From positions 1-53,009 of the forward strand of contig NZ_MSSM01000013.1 of assembly GCF_004123795.1 (NCBI RefSeq): 53,009 nucleotides of DNA, written 5' to 3'. Under the pieces are notes generated by a model. It was not told where the DNA came from. It saw only the letters and a list, made by a program, of their open reading frames with translations, and searched no databases. Below are positions 1 through 8,782 of the stretch, piece by piece (position 1 is the first letter of the stretch; every line of letters begins with the position of its first letter). Source of the stretch: Lacticaseibacillus chiayiensis. Its GTDB lineage: Bacteria > Bacillota > Bacilli > Lactobacillales > Lactobacillaceae. The translations under genes and the position numbers were made by a program.

Positions 1-1
1 A

Positions 2-154
2 CACAAAGTCGCTGTTCTCGCCGCTGTCACCAGCCCTTATTCCAACGGTCCGATCGAAGGGGTTAACCGCCTCATCAAGTCACTCAAACGATCCTGTTTT
101 GGCTTCAAGAATCAGCTGAACTTCTTCAAACGAATCTACCAAATCACGGCATAA
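2..154 (+). CDS. ISL3-family transposase, C-terminal end only
   Basis: Frame 2 is open from the window edge to a TAA at 152-154. It encodes about 50 residues containing SPYSNGPIEGVNRLIKSLKR and GFKNQLNFFKRI. The NGxxEGxNxxIKxxKR pattern marks the C-terminal end of the DDE catalytic domain in ISL3-family transposases (the EGxN glutamate region), which cut and paste the element. Only the 3' end is visible, so it cannot be said whether the full gene is intact. Confidence 0.85.
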   Translation, partial: HKVAVLAAVTSPYSNGPIEGVNRLIKSLKRSCFGFKNQLNFFKRIYQITA

Positions 155-157
155 CAT

Positions 158-192
158 GACAAAGACGGCTCCCCAAATGGAGAACCGCCTCA
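158..192 (+). terminator. Hairpin after the transposase gene
   Basis: Inverted arms CGGCTCC and GGAGAACCG surround a CCAAAT loop with a two-base bulge, just after the transposase stop and before the terminal repeat. It has no strong T run, so it may act as a weak terminator or insulate the element. Confidence 0.4.
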
Positions 193-234
193 AATGATAA
201 ATTTATTCTTCAACACCAGTTGACGCAGAGCCAC

Positions 235-828
235 TTATTCATGACTCGAACCAAACGAATCGGCGAAGACGGCGCGATTTTTGTAGAAGTATTCCACACC
301 TGAATAAATGGTGAAGAACACAGCAACGTAAAAGAGAATCAACGCAAATGGCACATTGATGTTATTAAACCACGCATTGTTTAACATCAGAAAAATAATC
401 GCAAACATCTGGGTGTTGGTTTTAATCTTACCAGGCCAAGCTGCTGCGAGGACTTCGCCTTTATTGGAAAGCAGGAGCCGTAAGCCGGTCACTGCCAACT
501 CCCGCCAGAGAATGATCGCTGTTCCCCATGCCGGAATCTGGCCATCAGCGGTTAAAAAGATAAAGGCCGTCATGACTAACAACTTATCCGCTAATGGGTC
601 TGCAAACTTGCCGAAATTCGTCACTAGGTGTTGACTGCGGGCAATATGACCGTCCGCGAAATCGGTAAGTGACGCGACGATGAAAATAATTAAGGCAATG
701 AACCAGCTTAATGCCACCTTGGTTCCTGCAATGGTCAGATAACCTGCTGGCCAATTAAACGCAAGCAATAACGTAAAAACCGGAATTAAGAAAATCCGAA
801 TCAACGTCAACTTGTTTGGAAGATTCAT
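235..828 (-). CDS. pgsA: CDP-diacylglycerol--glycerol-3-phosphate 3-phosphatidyltransferase
   Basis: Makes phosphatidylglycerolphosphate from CDP-diacylglycerol and glycerol-3-phosphate, the committed step to phosphatidylglycerol and cardiolipin in the membrane. The 197-residue protein has about five hydrophobic segments and the complete CDP-alcohol phosphatidyltransferase motif DGx2ARx8Gx3Dx3D (D59, G60, A63, R64, G73, D77, D81). The start overlaps the stop of the RodZ-like gene (ATGA), implying translational coupling. It is the last operon gene before the IS: the stop codon at 235-237 is only two bases from the IS end at 232. In related genomes cinA and recA usually follow pgsA; here the IS occupies that position. 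Confidence 0.95.
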   Translation of the reverse strand: MNLPNKLTLIRIFLIPVFTLLLAFNWPAGYLTIAGTKVALSWFIALIIFIVASLTDFADGHIARSQHLVTNFGKFADPLADKLLVMTAFIFLTADGQIPAWGTAIILWRELAVTGLRLLLSNKGEVLAAAWPGKIKTNTQMFAIIFLMLNNAWFNNINVPFALILFYVAVFFTIYSGVEYFYKNRAVFADSFGSSHE

Positions 829-1724
829 TCTTGGGATCCCTCGCTTTCACGGGTAGTGTTTGTGAAGGTGATTGTCCGCACGATACTGGTTCCGTTTGAA
901 ATATCAACGTCTTTGCCATTCAGTTTGATGGTTGTTACCGTTGCATTACCAGAACGGACTTGGAAGGTTGATACGTTATCCGGTAGTGAGACTTCTTGCG
1001 TATCACCAGATGTTAAGGAGCCTTGCCAAGTGGTCGTACCATTGACAATCACTGAAACCCACGCCGTTGCTCCTTTAGCACCCAACGTAAGCTTGTTGCC
1101 GGTAGCCGGCAGATTCTTGAGTGTAACTGCCTGCGTTGCGCCATTTGCTGCGGCAACGGAAATATCGAGTTTACCGCTCTCTTCTTTCTTCTCTTTAGAC
1201 GCTTTTTCAGATGGCTTTGAACTGCTTGAAGCGGATGCCTTGCTGGACTTTGCACTACTGCGTTTAGACGAAACAGCAACGCTTTCAGAATCCGCCGGTA
1301 TCGTCTGCTTCGGTCCAGATTGCGACATCAACATCACAGCATAAATGACAATAACCGCTACAACCACAATACCTGCCACCGCAATCTGCGGTAAGTAACG
1401 CCGCAACCGGTTGACTGGACTGGCTTCTTCAGCGCGGGTTGCGCGCGTCTTATTTTCAACTGATTGAGCAGCATACTCTTTTGGCTGCGGTTCCGGAATG
1501 TCCTGCTGAAACTGCGTCAAAAGCTCATCACCGTCAAGACCAACCGTATCGGCATATTGTTTGATGAAGGCACGCACGTAAAAATCACCTGGCAGCGCAT
1601 CGAAATGTCCTTCTTCGATGGCGATCAGATAGCGTTTTTGGATTTTGGTGATCTGTTGCAGATCATCAATGGTATAACCCTTTTCGATCCGGGCGTCACG
1701 TAATTTTTGCCCAATTTCATCCAT
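825..1724 (-). CDS. RodZ-like helix-turn-helix membrane protein (YmfM family)
   Basis: A 299-residue single-pass protein. Residues 1-70 form a Cro/Xre-type helix-turn-helix (GQKLRDARIEKGYTIDDLQ...). A basic stretch and one membrane helix (about 112-133) follow, then a Ser/Lys-rich linker (about 150-185) and an extracytoplasmic beta-rich domain of the DUF4115 type (about 190-290). This is the RodZ architecture. RodZ proteins link MreB and the elongation machinery in rods; in this gene context (ftsK ... pgsA) the family is named YmfM. The start is preceded by GGGTGAAG, and the 3' end overlaps pgsA by 4 nt. A role in cell shape is inferred from family membership. Confidence 0.85.
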   Translation of the reverse strand: MDEIGQKLRDARIEKGYTIDDLQQITKIQKRYLIAIEEGHFDALPGDFYVRAFIKQYADTVGLDGDELLTQFQQDIPEPQPKEYAAQSVENKTRATRAEEASPVNRLRRYLPQIAVAGIVVVAVIVIYAVMLMSQSGPKQTIPADSESVAVSSKRSSAKSSKASASSSSKPSEKASKEKKEESGKLDISVAAANGATQAVTLKNLPATGNKLTLGAKGATAWVSVIVNGTTTWQGSLTSGDTQEVSLPDNVSTFQVRSGNATVTTIKLNGKDVDISNGTSIVRTITFTNTTRESEGSQE

Positions 1725-1810
1725 ATGTTTTCTTCACCCGCTATTTTTTATTAACCATATTTAGTATAGCATGAAAAACCATCTGTAAGCCTTAAGAAAT
1801 CCTTTGTTTG

Positions 1811-2539
1811 CTAGATGCGCCAGCCACCTGTGACATAAAGGGTCTGACCTGTCAGGTAAGCGGCATCTTCGGCAATCAGCATAGTGACATAGTAACTAAT
1901 ATCCTGTGGGGTCGCAAACCTGGCAGCAGGAATTTCGGCACGGACCTTGGCTAACGATGACGGATCAAACATCTGCGTATTCATTTTAGTCGCCACCGCA
2001 CCAGGAGCCACAACATTAACCGTGATACCAAGGCTTGCCACCTCTTGCGCATAAGCTTTAACAAACGCACTTTGCGCTCCTTTTACTGTGCTATAAGCCA
2101 CTTCCATCGCCGAACCGGTTCCACCATAAACCGAACCGATAAAAATCACCCGGCCATGACCTGATTGTGCCAGCTTATGTTCCACTTTGGTTAACAGCAC
2201 CATCGGCGTCAATAAGTGCACCCGCATCAAGGCCGTCATTTCAGGCACAGTCGTCTCTTTGAAAAGATGATAGTAAGTCATCCCCGCAGCAAAAACAACC
2301 GCATCAAGGCTAAATAGTTGCGCGGTTAATTCGTCTAGATGCTGATCATCGGTCAAATCATACTGAAGCGGAATAAAATCCTGATACGGGTAAGCCGCCT
2401 GAAAAGTTTTGACCTGATCCGTTACGATTTTCTCGTGACGATAATAGTGAAGATAAAGCGACCAGCCATCTGCTGCCAGTTTTGCGGCGACTGCCTGGCC
2501 AATATCACCGGATGCGCCAATAATCAATGCAGATCTCAT
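1811..2539 (-). CDS. ymfI: SDR-family reductase, EF-P 5-aminopentanone reductase type (YmfI)
   Basis: A short-chain dehydrogenase of 242 residues. It has the glycine-rich NADP-binding turn GASGDIG (8-14), the catalytic serine in GSVYGG (S136) and the YxxxK pair (Y149, K153). Its place between the M16 peptidase-like genes and the rodZ-like gene is that of B. subtilis YmfI, which reduces the 5-aminopentanone on elongation factor P to 5-aminopentanol. The substrate is inferred from synteny; sequence alone would allow a 3-oxoacyl-ACP reductase-like activity. RBS GGAGGG; ATGA overlap with ymfH upstream. A gap of about 85 nt separates it from the RodZ-like gene. Confidence 0.8.
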   Translation of the reverse strand: MRSALIIGASGDIGQAVAAKLAADGWSLYLHYYRHEKIVTDQVKTFQAAYPYQDFIPLQYDLTDDQHLDELTAQLFSLDAVVFAAGMTYYHLFKETTVPEMTALMRVHLLTPMVLLTKVEHKLAQSGHGRVIFIGSVYGGTGSAMEVAYSTVKGAQSAFVKAYAQEVASLGITVNVVAPGAVATKMNTQMFDPSSLAKVRAEIPAARFATPQDISYYVTMLIAEDAAYLTGQTLYVTGGWRI

Positions 2540-3831
2540 GATTGACCCTCCGGAAGCATTGTCAAAACCGTTAAGGCATCAGATTGGAAAATTTGGGAAA
2601 TCAACTGCTTGACATCATCAAAACCAATGCTGTTCAAAACCTCGGGAAATTCAAACAGCTGCGCCTGACCAAAACGCAAGGCACTCAATTGATTGGCAAC
2701 CCCGTTCAGGCCATTCAGACCCGCATAATACTTGCCTAACGAAGCACGCTTAATCAATTCTACTCGCTCACTCGTCAAATCAGACTGCGCCGTTGCATGC
2801 AGCAAAACCCGTTTAATGGCGGCACTCAACGCTTGAGGATCATCCGTATCGCCGCCAACAAGTCCATAGCTGAAACTACGCTGATTGGTAAAGTCAAAAT
2901 CAAATGAATCATCAATCAGCCCCTGATCATACCAATTCTGGTAGAGCTGGGACGAATCGCCGAATAAAACTTCCAGTAACAGCCTAATGGTCAGCTGATA
3001 CCGCCACCCCCTTGTTGTCTGCGGAATTGCTACCTGGCCTTTGAAGCCCACTAAGGTTTTAGGGCGGCTAACCGGCATTTTCAACTCACGGTAAGGGATA
3101 ATGTCGGCTGTTTGTAAATCCGCTTCAACGCCGCGAACAATGGGCTGCGGTGCCGGGAAATGCTTCTTGGCCTGATTATCGGCAACAAAGTCAATGATTT
3201 CGGCAGCATCAATATTACCGACGATCACCAATGTCATGTTGCTAGGTTGGTAAAAAATCCGGTGAATAGTATACAACATTTCCGGGGTGATCTGCGCGAT
3301 GCTGTCTGCAGTTCCTGCCACATCGACGTGCGCCGGATGATTTGGAAAAAGATTTTCCAACAGCCCGGCATAAACACGCCAACCGGGATCGTCTTGATAC
3401 ATCTGAATTTCCGAGCCAATAATCCCTTGCTCTTTGGCAACCGAACTCTCTGAGAAAAACGGTTCTTGCACAAAATCCAGCAAAATCTGCAGATTCTTGG
3501 TTAGCTGCGTCGTTGCCGAAAACAGGAAACTAGTTTTGGTTGCACTAGTAAATGCATTGGCTGAAGCACCGGTCTCACCGAATAAGTCAAACGCATCATG
3601 GTCTTCTTTTTCAAAAAGTTTGTGTTCCAGAAAATGGGCAATCCCAGCCGGATAAGTGACCATCTTCTTGCCATCTGGGGCAAACCGAGTATCGATCGCG
3701 CCATAGTCTGTGGTCATAATCGCATAGCTTTTGTGATACGCCTGGCGCGGTACGACTTGGAGCCGCAAACCATTGGGCAACGTTGTTGTGACCAAATTTT
3801 CATCAACATCGTTAAAATATTGCGTCTTCAT
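2536..3831 (-). CDS. ymfH: M16-family zinc metallopeptidase, active-site-bearing partner (YmfH)
   Basis: A 431-residue insulinase/processing-peptidase-like protein. It carries the inverted zinc motif HxxEH as HFLEH (H66, E69, H70), with an acidic segment (GSEIQMYQDDP) where the third ligand is expected. M16 peptidases often act as a pair of one zinc-bearing and one degenerate subunit, and the adjacent gene 3828-5090 is the degenerate partner. The pair is commonly linked to ftsK, rodZ and pgsA in Firmicutes; its natural substrate here is unknown. The start has RBS GGAGAGGA and overlaps the upstream stop (ATGA); the end overlaps ymfI likewise. Confidence 0.88.
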   Translation of the reverse strand: MKTQYFNDVDENLVTTTLPNGLRLQVVPRQAYHKSYAIMTTDYGAIDTRFAPDGKKMVTYPAGIAHFLEHKLFEKEDHDAFDLFGETGASANAFTSATKTSFLFSATTQLTKNLQILLDFVQEPFFSESSVAKEQGIIGSEIQMYQDDPGWRVYAGLLENLFPNHPAHVDVAGTADSIAQITPEMLYTIHRIFYQPSNMTLVIVGNIDAAEIIDFVADNQAKKHFPAPQPIVRGVEADLQTADIIPYRELKMPVSRPKTLVGFKGQVAIPQTTRGWRYQLTIRLLLEVLFGDSSQLYQNWYDQGLIDDSFDFDFTNQRSFSYGLVGGDTDDPQALSAAIKRVLLHATAQSDLTSERVELIKRASLGKYYAGLNGLNGVANQLSALRFGQAQLFEFPEVLNSIGFDDVKQLISQIFQSDALTVLTMLPEGQS

Positions 3832-5090
3832 TCGCTGTCCTCTCCAGTCAGAAAATACGTCGCTTGAAGTTGCATGCCGGCTGCCGCTTTCTGAACCGCC
3901 TGACGATCCACCTTCTGAATGCGGCGCGCAAAACTTTCAAAATCTTGAGGCGCATCCGGAACCAACAGCTGATACAGTGCCTGATTGGTTAAAAACCGCG
4001 GGCTGTCATACGCTGCCCGTTGATGATCCAAAATGCCGTCTTTAATGGACTGCAAAAGCTTATCGGAAAACTCGCCGTTCACGACTGCCGCCAGTTGCTG
4101 CTGAATTAAGTCGGCAACCTGGTCGTGCGCTTTACCTTCAATCCCGGTTTGAACCAACATCAAGCCACGAAACGCGTCTAACATTGAGCTGGCGTAATAA
4201 GCTAAGCTAGCCTTTTCCCGCACATTGGTGAATAAAAGCGACAAACTGGATCCGCCGAATAATTCCTCGGCTACTAACGCAGCGGTGTACTCGGGACCCA
4301 TCAAATCCGTTGTCACATGATAAGCCAAGTCAAATTTAGCTTGTTGTGCGACAACCATTTTTGTCTGAGTCAACACTTCAGGGTGCGGAGGCAGATCAAA
4401 AGCGATTGCCGGCATCGTCCGGGAACGCGCTGCCAGCGGCCAATCAGCAAACAGCGCTTCCACCTGCTGTTCCTGCACGTCCCCCAGAACCGTGATCATC
4501 ACTTGATCTTGACTCATCAGCTGATGATAATAGTCCGTCAAATCTACCGCCGTCAGCGGTGCTAAATCTTCCCGCGTGCCAAAACTAGGGATGGCTTGAT
4601 CGGGATCAACGCCAAAATACAAGCGTTGTACACCCAACGCGGCTTGCGTCTGCCGATCATCATCCAAACTAGCCAGATAATGATCCAGATTTTCTTTTTC
4701 GCGATCAAAGGTCACCTGATCAAATTGATCGTTGTGAAAATTCGGTGCAAAAAGAACCGACCGCAAAAAGGCAACCGCTTGCGGTAACAATGGTTGATCC
4801 GTAAACCGATCATCGACAGTGCTCATTGTGACGCCGATTCGGTGCAATCGGCCTTCCCGCGCAACGCCGATACTAAAGTTAGCGCCATACAGTGCCTCTA
4901 AATGAGCCGCCATTGCCGCTTGCGTCGGATATTGCTTACTGTTTGTTTCCAATAAGCTGGTCAGCAAAGTGCGCTTGGTGATCGTTGCGCGCCGCAATGG
5001 CGTCAGAAATTGAACATTAATACGAGTTGTTTTGAATTGAGTCGTTGGCAAAACAATGAGCCAAACTCCCGGCTTGATTTCTTTTTGCAT
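3828..5090 (-). CDS. ymfF: M16-family peptidase-like protein without zinc motif (YmfF)
   Basis: About 420 residues with the two-lobed M16 fold signature, but where HxxEH should be it reads LLTSLLETNSKQY, so no catalytic zinc site is visible. It most likely pairs with the HxxEH-bearing neighbour (2536-3831), as in other two-subunit M16 enzymes. The start is placed at 5090 (MQKEIKPGV...) because GAGGGAG lies just before it. An in-frame ATG at 5102, overlapping the ftsK stop, is possible but has no Shine-Dalgarno sequence. It has no signal peptide, so a cytoplasmic role is inferred. Confidence 0.85.
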   Translation of the reverse strand: MQKEIKPGVWLIVLPTTQFKTTRINVQFLTPLRRATITKRTLLTSLLETNSKQYPTQAAMAAHLEALYGANFSIGVAREGRLHRIGVTMSTVDDRFTDQPLLPQAVAFLRSVLFAPNFHNDQFDQVTFDREKENLDHYLASLDDDRQTQAALGVQRLYFGVDPDQAIPSFGTREDLAPLTAVDLTDYYHQLMSQDQVMITVLGDVQEQQVEALFADWPLAARSRTMPAIAFDLPPHPEVLTQTKMVVAQQAKFDLAYHVTTDLMGPEYTAALVAEELFGGSSLSLLFTNVREKASLAYYASSMLDAFRGLMLVQTGIEGKAHDQVADLIQQQLAAVVNGEFSDKLLQSIKDGILDHQRAAYDSPRFLTNQALYQLLVPDAPQDFESFARRIQKVDRQAVQKAAAGMQLQATYFLTGEDSE

Positions 5091-5098
5091 AATCTCCC

Positions 5099-7408
5099 TC
5101 ATGACTGATTAGCATTGGTTGCCGATTCTGGTGTGGCAAAAACTTTTCGCGGTTTACTGCCTTCACTTGGGCCAACGATTTGGTTAGCCTCTAGATCATC
5201 GATAAGTCGCGCCGCCCGATTATAGCCGATACGAAAACGCCGTTGCAGCATGGAAGTCGAAGCACTCTGCTGTGAAATGACAAAAGCCTTGGCATCATCG
5301 TATAACTCGTCTTCGGAATCACCTTGCTGCTCGGTTTCAACACTTTCCGTCGGTGCCATGCTTTCAACATAGGCCGGCGAAACCTGATCCGTAATTGCTT
5401 TAACGACCCGCTCTACATCAACCGATGGAATAAAGGCGCCTTGAATTCGTAATGGCTTTGATGCACCGATTGGCGAAAATAGCATGTCGCCGCGACCAAG
5501 TAACTTTTCAGCGCCGTTACTATCCAAAATCGTGCGCGAATCAATCCCGCTAGATGTGGCAAACGCAATACGGGATGGGATGTTAGCCTTCATGAGCCCA
5601 GTGATCACGTCTACCGACGGGCGCTGGGTCGCAATGATGACATGAATCCCAGCTGCACGCGCCATCTGGGCAAGCCGGACAATGGCCGTTTCAATCTCGT
5701 GACCGGCAACCATCATCAAATCGCTTAATTCATCGATAATGACAACAATGTAGGGCATTTTTGTCTGACCGCTGGCCGGATCGGCTGCGACTTTTTGATT
5801 AAATTCCTTCATATTACGGACACCGGCCGCGGCAAATCGTTGATACCGTTCATCCATGGCGGTCAGAATTTTATTCAACGCACTCAGCGCCTTTTTTGCC
5901 TCAGTGACAACCGGCGTCAGTAAATGTGGCACGCCATTATACACGGACAATTCAACGCGCTTAGGATCAATCAACATTAAGCGGACGTCGGTCGGTTTCG
6001 CACGCATAAGAATGCTGGTTAAAATGACGTTGATCATGACCGATTTACCGGAACCGGTTGCCCCGGCAATCAATAAATGCGGCATTTTCGTCAAATCAAA
6101 CGTCACGACTTTACCATTGACGTCGCGGCCAAGGGGCAAAACCAGCGGATGATTCGGAGCCTTGGGTGTTTCGGCCATGACTTCTTTAAAGCCAACTGTC
6201 GCAATGTGCTGATTCGGCACCTCAATGCCAATGAGTGATTTTCCCGGAATCGGTGCTTCAATCCGAATATCTTTAGCGGCAAGCGCCAAGGCCAGATCAT
6301 CGGATAAATTCACGATCTTGGAAACCTTTACGCCAACAGCCGGTTGAATCTCGTATTGGGTAATTGACGGGCCTAACGTGGCACTTTTAACGGCCACCTT
6401 GACACCAAAACTTTCAAACGTGTCTTTTAATTTCGTTCGATTGGTTTTGATCGCCTGATATTCAGCGCTTTGATCAACCGGCGGCGTTGCGGTCAGCATG
6501 TTCAAACTCGGCAGTTGATAATCCGCTGCGGGTATGTCTGAATCCGTATCGTGAACAGCTGCAGGTTTCTGGCTTGCCGGTGCAACTGCCGAACTTGGCG
6601 GGGCGACTTTAACTTGTGCCTCGCTCTGTGGGGCTGGTGGCACCGGTGCAGGCCCGTTAATCGTAAAATCATCTGCTCGTTCCGAAGCAGGATCTGTTTG
6701 GGCGTCAGTCGATACTACTGCTGGTTTTGTTTTTGCCCCCGATGTTGTCGACCGTGCTGCCACTTTCTTGGCGTGTTCCTTCTTTAAATCAACGAAACTG
6801 CTATAAATTTGAAGTACCCCTCGTTTGCAAGCCTGTCCAAACGCTTGCAACCAGCTAAAAACCTGATCAGCACCTACTCCCAAAAACACGAGTACGCCAG
6901 CGATAACGCCAAACCATGCCAGAATCGTTGCACCAAGACTGCTCAACAGTGGCGCTAGCAATGAAAAAAGAAAAGCTCCGAGTAACCCGCCGCCAACTTG
7001 CGAAGCAGTCGTCATCAAGCCGAAATCATTTTGCAACAGCCGCCAAGTGGTCAAAAGATAATGGCTGTGAACATTTAAGGTCGCCATCGTGTTAGCGGTC
7101 AATAAAACCAGCGCGGCAATGAGGACAATCGCCAGTCCTACCCATACATGGCGTGCCAATTTGGGTAGACGGTCAGCCAATAAAAACCAAATGCCCGTCA
7201 CAATTGTTGCGGCACTCACAACCAGAAAACTATCGCCGACAACTAACCGAAAAACATTCGCTAACACTGTACCCACTATCCCTAAGCGAAAAAACGCCAG
7301 GCTTGCGAACACCACAAATAGCGCCCCGACCCAGCTCAGGGTGTGCTGTTGTTGTTTCGTCGGTCGTTTTTTGCGCGGACGTCCACGCCCGCCGCGTTTT
7401 TGTGCCAT
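5099..7408 (-). CDS. ftsK: DNA translocase FtsK/SpoIIIE
   Basis: A 769-residue DNA pump that clears chromosomal DNA from the closing septum and directs terminus resolution. The basic N terminus (MAQKRGGRGRPRKKRPTKQ) precedes about four membrane helices (residues 25-180), a Pro/Ala-rich linker (about 215-310) and the motor domain with Walker A GATGSGKS (449-456) and Walker B-type VVIIDELSDLMM. A C-terminal winged-helix gamma domain (RRFRIGYNRAARLID) reads KOPS/SRS-type sites. An upstream extension to 7477 is open but implausible, whereas AAGGAGAG precedes the ATG at 7408. First gene of the operon running to pgsA. Confidence 0.95.
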   Translation of the reverse strand: MAQKRGGRGRPRKKRPTKQQQHTLSWVGALFVVFASLAFFRLGIVGTVLANVFRLVVGDSFLVVSAATIVTGIWFLLADRLPKLARHVWVGLAIVLIAALVLLTANTMATLNVHSHYLLTTWRLLQNDFGLMTTASQVGGGLLGAFLFSLLAPLLSSLGATILAWFGVIAGVLVFLGVGADQVFSWLQAFGQACKRGVLQIYSSFVDLKKEHAKKVAARSTTSGAKTKPAVVSTDAQTDPASERADDFTINGPAPVPPAPQSEAQVKVAPPSSAVAPASQKPAAVHDTDSDIPAADYQLPSLNMLTATPPVDQSAEYQAIKTNRTKLKDTFESFGVKVAVKSATLGPSITQYEIQPAVGVKVSKIVNLSDDLALALAAKDIRIEAPIPGKSLIGIEVPNQHIATVGFKEVMAETPKAPNHPLVLPLGRDVNGKVVTFDLTKMPHLLIAGATGSGKSVMINVILTSILMRAKPTDVRLMLIDPKRVELSVYNGVPHLLTPVVTEAKKALSALNKILTAMDERYQRFAAAGVRNMKEFNQKVAADPASGQTKMPYIVVIIDELSDLMMVAGHEIETAIVRLAQMARAAGIHVIIATQRPSVDVITGLMKANIPSRIAFATSSGIDSRTILDSNGAEKLLGRGDMLFSPIGASKPLRIQGAFIPSVDVERVVKAITDQVSPAYVESMAPTESVETEQQGDSEDELYDDAKAFVISQQSASTSMLQRRFRIGYNRAARLIDDLEANQIVGPSEGSKPRKVFATPESATNANQS

Positions 7409-7455
7409 GCTGACTCTCCTTCCATTCCTGCCTATTATACACGAGCTGAAGCCGC

Positions 7456-7495
7456 AATTAAAAAAGGCAGCCACCAAGCCGCCTTTTTGCTCCTT
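7456..7495 (-). terminator. Terminator after the DUF1149 gene
   Basis: Arms AAAAAGGC and GCCTTTTT, strengthened by an inner GC pairing, lie between the DUF1149 stop (7512) and the ftsK start (7408). U runs on both sides make it usable in either direction. It probably separates the DUF1149 transcript from the ftsK operon. Confidence 0.65.
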
Positions 7496-7511
7496 TAAGT
7501 ATCAAACGCCA

Positions 7512-7919
7512 TTAATGCTGTCCGGGTTGTTCCTCATTGGGCCCAAACTGCAGATTAACGCCTTGATCCAAAGCGACCGCGGTCACCTGATATGTTAACG
7601 TTTCAATCGTTTCAACCAACGGCCGGCTGAGCTTGCCTAGCTCTTCCTGTGGCAACTCGTTAGCCTCGCCAAAGTAATCCATCACCTGAACGATTTGCGT
7701 GATCTTCCCCGAAATTTCAAAACTTGAATTATCCGGAACAACGTCAAACGGGATCATCATCTCAAAAAGATTGCCTTTCTTCAGTTCTTCCTGTCTTTTG
7801 GGATCGGACCACTGAATCTGACGCATGGCCACCTGCAAGTCATTCTTGACCGGGGTGTCTTGTTTCACGAGATCATAATGAAATGATTCGACAGTAATTG
7901 GGTAACGTTTTGCTTCCAT
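7512..7919 (-). CDS. DUF1149 family protein (SecB-fold-like)
   Basis: A 135-residue soluble acidic protein starting MEAKRYPITVESFHYD, recognisable as the Lactobacillales DUF1149 family. The family has been compared with the export chaperone SecB by fold, but no function is established. No signal peptide, membrane segment or catalytic motif is visible. It lies 17 nt after the trmL stop on the same strand, with GGAGGCC before its ATG, so it is probably co-transcribed with trmL. The name is from family recognition. Confidence 0.75.
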   Translation of the reverse strand: MEAKRYPITVESFHYDLVKQDTPVKNDLQVAMRQIQWSDPKRQEELKKGNLFEMMIPFDVVPDNSSFEISGKITQIVQVMDYFGEANELPQEELGKLSRPLVETIETLTYQVTAVALDQGVNLQFGPNEEQPGQH

Positions 7920-7936
7920 GTTTGAGGCCTCCTGAA

Positions 7937-8446
7937 TTATTTCAATTTGTCGTGTTGATAAGTATGCACTGTTTCCAGTCCGGCAAAATGCTGTTGCCGC
8001 AATGCCTCATAAATAACCAACGCTGCACAGTTGGAAAGGTTCAGCGCCCGCACGTTTTCCGTCATGGGAATCCGCAAACACTGATCGGCATGTTCCCGCA
8101 TGAAGCCTTCTGGTAAGCCAGTGGTTTCTTTGCCGAATAAAAAGTAATGATCCACGTCCGTATCGGTATAATCGCAATCCGAATATGTCTGATCGGCAAA
8201 TTTAGTAATAAGATACAAGTGCCGCGGATCTGCAACCGTGCTCATAAAATCATCCAGACTGTCGTGATAAATAATCCGCACCTTGGCCCAATAATCCAGA
8301 CCCGCTCGTCGCAGATGCTTGTCATCGGTTTCAAACCCCAACGGCTTAATCAAATGTAAGTAACTGTTGGTCGCAGCACAGGTCCGCGCAATATTACCGG
8401 TATTTGCCGGAATCAGCGGTTCAAATAAAACAATGTGATTCGCCAT
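7937..8446 (-). CDS. trmL: tRNA (cytidine(34)-2'-O)-methyltransferase
   Basis: A 169-residue SPOUT-class methyltransferase that methylates the 2'-OH of wobble nucleotide 34 in certain tRNA-Leu isoacceptors using SAM. Visible are the N-terminal [11 protein letters not shown] segment (binding and dimerisation), the [10 protein letters not shown] loop and the C-terminal knot motif ([20 protein letters not shown]), at the usual length for TrmL/CspR. The start is preceded by AAGGGA. A -10-like TACACT (preceded by TG, complement of 8476-8481) lies about 30 bases before the start. Confidence 0.9.
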   Translation of the reverse strand: MANHIVLFEPLIPANTGNIARTCAATNSYLHLIKPLGFETDDKHLRRAGLDYWAKVRIIYHDSLDDFMSTVADPRHLYLITKFADQTYSDCDYTDTDVDHYFLFGKETTGLPEGFMREHADQCLRIPMTENVRALNLSNCAALVIYEALRQQHFAGLETVHTYQHDKLK

Positions 8447-8782
8447 GTTATCGTCCCTTCAACACAAGTGCTTTCAGTGTAGCACACTTGCAGCACACAA
8501 TTCGCCCATATTCCTGCACTGAATCGCAAAAGATCGCCGATTGCCGCCAAGTGTTTCGGTCCATTTGTAGCCGAAATCGGCATCGTCAAGCGCAGGTTCG
8601 AGCAAAGCCGTTTTTGGGCAACAAAAAAACGCATTGCTTCGGAGCGCACTCAGCGAAGCGATACGTTAGTGAAGTAATTTATCGCAAACTTTTATCAATT
8701 ACCCAAAAGCTAGCCCTGATAAAAGCCCAAAATAAATAGCTTAAAAGAATATTAACACCGGCTACCCCCGTTTTCAACCCCC
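8447..8782. other. Intergenic region between trmL and rlmA
   Basis: It holds the trmL promoter at its left edge and an imperfect inverted repeat (CGCATTGCTTCG ... CGAAGCGATACG, about 8630-8665). The remaining 120 bases before rlmA's end are AT-rich. No credible gene was seen. Confidence 0.5.

Larger units (their letters stand above)
1..232 (+). mobile_element. Right end of an ISL3-family insertion sequence (truncated by window edge)
   Basis: The window opens inside the last codons of a transposase. After its stop come a bulged hairpin and then a terminal repeat at about 206-232. Read inward from 232 the repeat begins GGCTCTGCGTCAACTGG, the GGCTCT-type start typical of ISL3 (IS204/IS1001/IS1096/IS1165) ends. 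The element therefore ends at 232. The left end lies outside the window, so neither the 8-bp target duplication expected for this family nor the element's completeness can be checked. It lies directly against pgsA. Confidence 0.85.

Noticed and set aside
856-1344. 162-codon plus-strand frame opposite the RodZ-like gene
   Set aside because: Shadow of the Ser/Lys-rich linker coding; no ribosome site.
7409-7477. N-terminal extension of FtsK (MVAAFFNCGF...)
   Set aside because: It would overlap the terminator region, and AAGGAGAG sits before the internal ATG.
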